Shown here: in pieces, positions 62,262 through 64,000 of the stretch
Layout of the letters: each line of letters starts with the position of its first letter
Numbering within the stretch: the first letter of the stretch is position 1
Assembly: GCA_047495785.1 (NCBI GenBank)
Contig: JBLDXI010000013.1
Span: forward strand, 2,604,001 to 2,668,000
DNA from: Lepidodermella squamata
Lineage: Eukaryota > Gastrotricha
Length of the DNA: 64,000 bases
Direction of reading: 5' to 3'
Position numbers and translations under genes: made by a program
Notes under the pieces: model-generated
Databases searched by the model: none
The model's input: only the letters and a program-made list of their open reading frames with translations
What the model was told of the DNA's origin: nothing

Positions 62262-64000
62262 TCACCGATCAGTAGCCTGAGAAACCAAGACAGTATCCAT
62301 GCTGAAATCAAATACTGATCCGGGATCGTTAGCTTGACTCGCAACAAGCTCCGCTGCCGTTGGAGCTTTCTCCATCTCTTCAATGAGCCTGGCAAAATTG
62401 ACCTCTGTCTCTTTGTCCAATCTGATACCGAGGCGATCCAACAGCGCCTGTTCTTTTTGAGTCCGGATTCGCGCCAAATTATCTGCATACAACCGTTCGC
62501 GGATCAATTCTGCGTGCTGTCGAGATAAGTTAGTCTATTACAACGATAAAGGCAATCATTAGCAAAGGATCGCCAATGATCAAATAAAGTCACCTTGTGG
62601 TCACGAAGGGCTTTGGTTTCGCGAATGAGTTTTAAAATTTCGAACCGCAACTTTTTATTTTCGTCTTGAATACTCTCGGTATGTTTCCTCAAAAACTCCA
62701 CCGCGCTTTTTGTGATTTTGGAGCTCATTTCTTGAACATGCTGATCGGCGTTCTCGCGCAACTGCTTTTTCTCCTTTTCTATCCGTTGGCGCAACTTGCT
62801 TATTTCTTGGCCTTGCTGTATTCGCATTAGTTTAACTTCTCGGTTCAGCTGCTTTATTTTCGCCTCTTTCTCTTTTTGTACATCCTGGATAAGTGACGAT
62901 GAAAATTAAAATTGGAGACAAAAAAGGCATTCAATTACTTTCAACGGCTCTAGCTCCGAAAGCTCTGCTCTTGTTTCTTGCAATTTTTGTTCCTTCTCCA
63001 GTAGAATTTTCCGGAGCTCTGAAAAACAGTACTCAAACATAAAGACTAATGCAAGTCGGCTAAAACAATACCTTCTTTCTTTAATTCGTACTCCCTCAGC
63101 ATTAGTTCCTTTTCTTGCTGAATTTTTTCTATTTCGACCTGGCAATAGTCGGTTATAGTGACTATATTTTCTTTTCGCTTAGCGATTTTGAGGTCGATGT
63201 AGCTGGCATACTTATGCTGAAGGTAAATCAAACGTAAAATGCAAGAATGCATATTATACGCAAGGCAAATGCATACATTTTGTATCCGAATTTCGTTTGA
63301 ACGCTCTTGCAATACGGAGTATTCCTCTTGCCTGGAAAGCATATTAGCTTGAGGGAAACAGAACATTTTGATAGTTGATTGAAACTTACAATGCCTTAGT
63401 GCGTGCTTTGAGCAGTTTGTGTTCGTCCTCCAGTTTTTCCAGCCTTGAAGCGAAATAATCAAGAGATAAAATGAATCTCAGTTTTAACCATTGAGCAAAT
63501 AATTAAATTTATTGTACTAGAGAACTGTTGTCTTAACGAATAATTAACCCTTGCTGTTTGCCACCCTTCAGGATAGCAATCACGCTGAACCCCCAAAGTA
63601 AGCTGACTATCAGACGCGTAAGAACCATAAGAAGATTATTTTTATTTCCGTGGGCAGAAAAAATAATGCCATTTACAAATGACTGTTGAGTTTTAAGCCG
63701 TTCTGAAATCAGGAAATCATTGAGAAAAACGCTGCGACCCTTATTCTAAAAGCTACTGTAATACTTTAGAATCCGAATAAAGATAAGAAATTTTGAAAAA
63801 CTGCTTTATATTAAAAAAACAAGATTCGGATCAGAATCTGATTTCTTGATTTTATAAGGTTGTAAGATTTAATTCTTCAAAATGGAAACTTACTCCTCTT
63901 GCAAAAGAACCTCTTTCAGCGGCGGCTGATTAGCATTGGGATCAGCTGGAGGAGCGTCCTTCTTTTTTGACCCTCCGCTTTTCTTTTTCTTGTTTTTGTC
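62262..64000 (-). CDS. Coiled-coil protein, DUF4515-like (5' end outside window)
   Basis: Seven exons on the minus strand: 63894-64000 (open at the edge), 63390-63443, 63277-63331, 63072-63216, 62939-63018, 62594-62884 and 62262-62516. Together they give 328 residues, without the N-terminus. It opens with a Lys-rich segment (KNKKKKSGGSKK), then is one almost continuous coiled coil. The pattern EPLKDVQKEKEAKIKQL, then AVEFLRKHTESIQDENKKLRFEILKLI, matches the DUF4515 layout seen in CCDC166/CCDC121-type proteins, some of which are linked to cilia or basal bodies; I infer the family from this pattern only. The intron after the first visible exon is the longest in the gene (450 bp). The gene ends at the TGA at 62262-62264. 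Confidence 0.75.
63444..63893 (-). other. Intron of the coiled-coil gene
   Basis: A 450-bp intron, long for this window, between a gtaagt donor (below 63894) and a cttcaag acceptor (above 63443). AT-rich with no embedded coding frame or RNA gene visible. Confidence 0.6.

Overview
This is animal nuclear DNA. The genes are split by short GT-AG introns, mostly 40-100 bp and as short as 40 bp. Gene order is compact, roughly one gene per 2-4 kb, and the families are metazoan: a trithorax/MLL histone methyltransferase, junctophilin, a biogenic-amine-type GPCR, SLC26, LRRCC1 and TRAPPC8. The trithorax protein carries a nuclear-receptor-type zinc finger as well as a CXXC finger, which hints at an ecdysozoan. 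With the compact layout, a tardigrade-like small animal is my guess, not something the sequence proves. For most spliced genes I traced every exon by hand; exon phases and total lengths divide cleanly by three, so those models are internally consistent but untested by transcripts.

Layout. 0-9 kb: the edge of an unknown gene (minus), a Rab5 gene (minus), an unrecognised six-exon gene (plus), mitoribosomal mL42 (minus), a leucine-rich repeat protein (minus), and a second diverged Rab5-like gene (plus) with two possible last exons. 9.6-18.3 kb: a 2750-residue trithorax/MLL protein in eight exons (minus). 20.9-24.5 kb: junctophilin in eight exons (minus). 24.5-29.1 kb: the longest stretch without a recognisable gene. 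29.1-30.3 kb: a two-exon amine-type GPCR (plus) with altered activation motifs. 31.0-34.6 kb: a 5'-truncated LINE (plus) interrupted by a second LINE in the opposite orientation, with an 11-bp target duplication.

34.9-36.5 kb: mitoribosomal mL38 (plus). 36.6-39.3 kb: an SLC26/SulP anion transporter (minus). 40.2-40.6 kb: a small single-pass protein with two PPSY motifs (plus). Then a minus-strand run: EMC6, folylpolyglutamate synthase, LRRCC1, MED10, TRAPPC8 and DIMT1 (41.5-53.6 kb). Then a plus-strand run: ELOVL-type fatty acid elongase, ZC3H10-like CCCH zinc finger protein, PRELID3B/slowmo and EMC3 (55.3-61.1 kb). The right edge holds most of a DUF4515-type coiled-coil gene (minus).

Most genes are single-copy housekeeping genes with no functional cluster or operon. 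Loose themes recur: endosome and ER/Golgi trafficking or membrane insertion (two Rab5, TRAPPC8, EMC3, EMC6), mitochondria (mL42, mL38, PRELID3B, FPGS), chromatin and transcription (MLL, MED10), and centriole or cilium (LRRCC1, the DUF4515 protein, perhaps the LRR protein). The items most worth a second look are the alternative prenylation tails of the second Rab5, the trithorax domain mix, the GPCR with changed microswitches, the nested LINEs, the unidentified six-exon gene and the PPxY microprotein.
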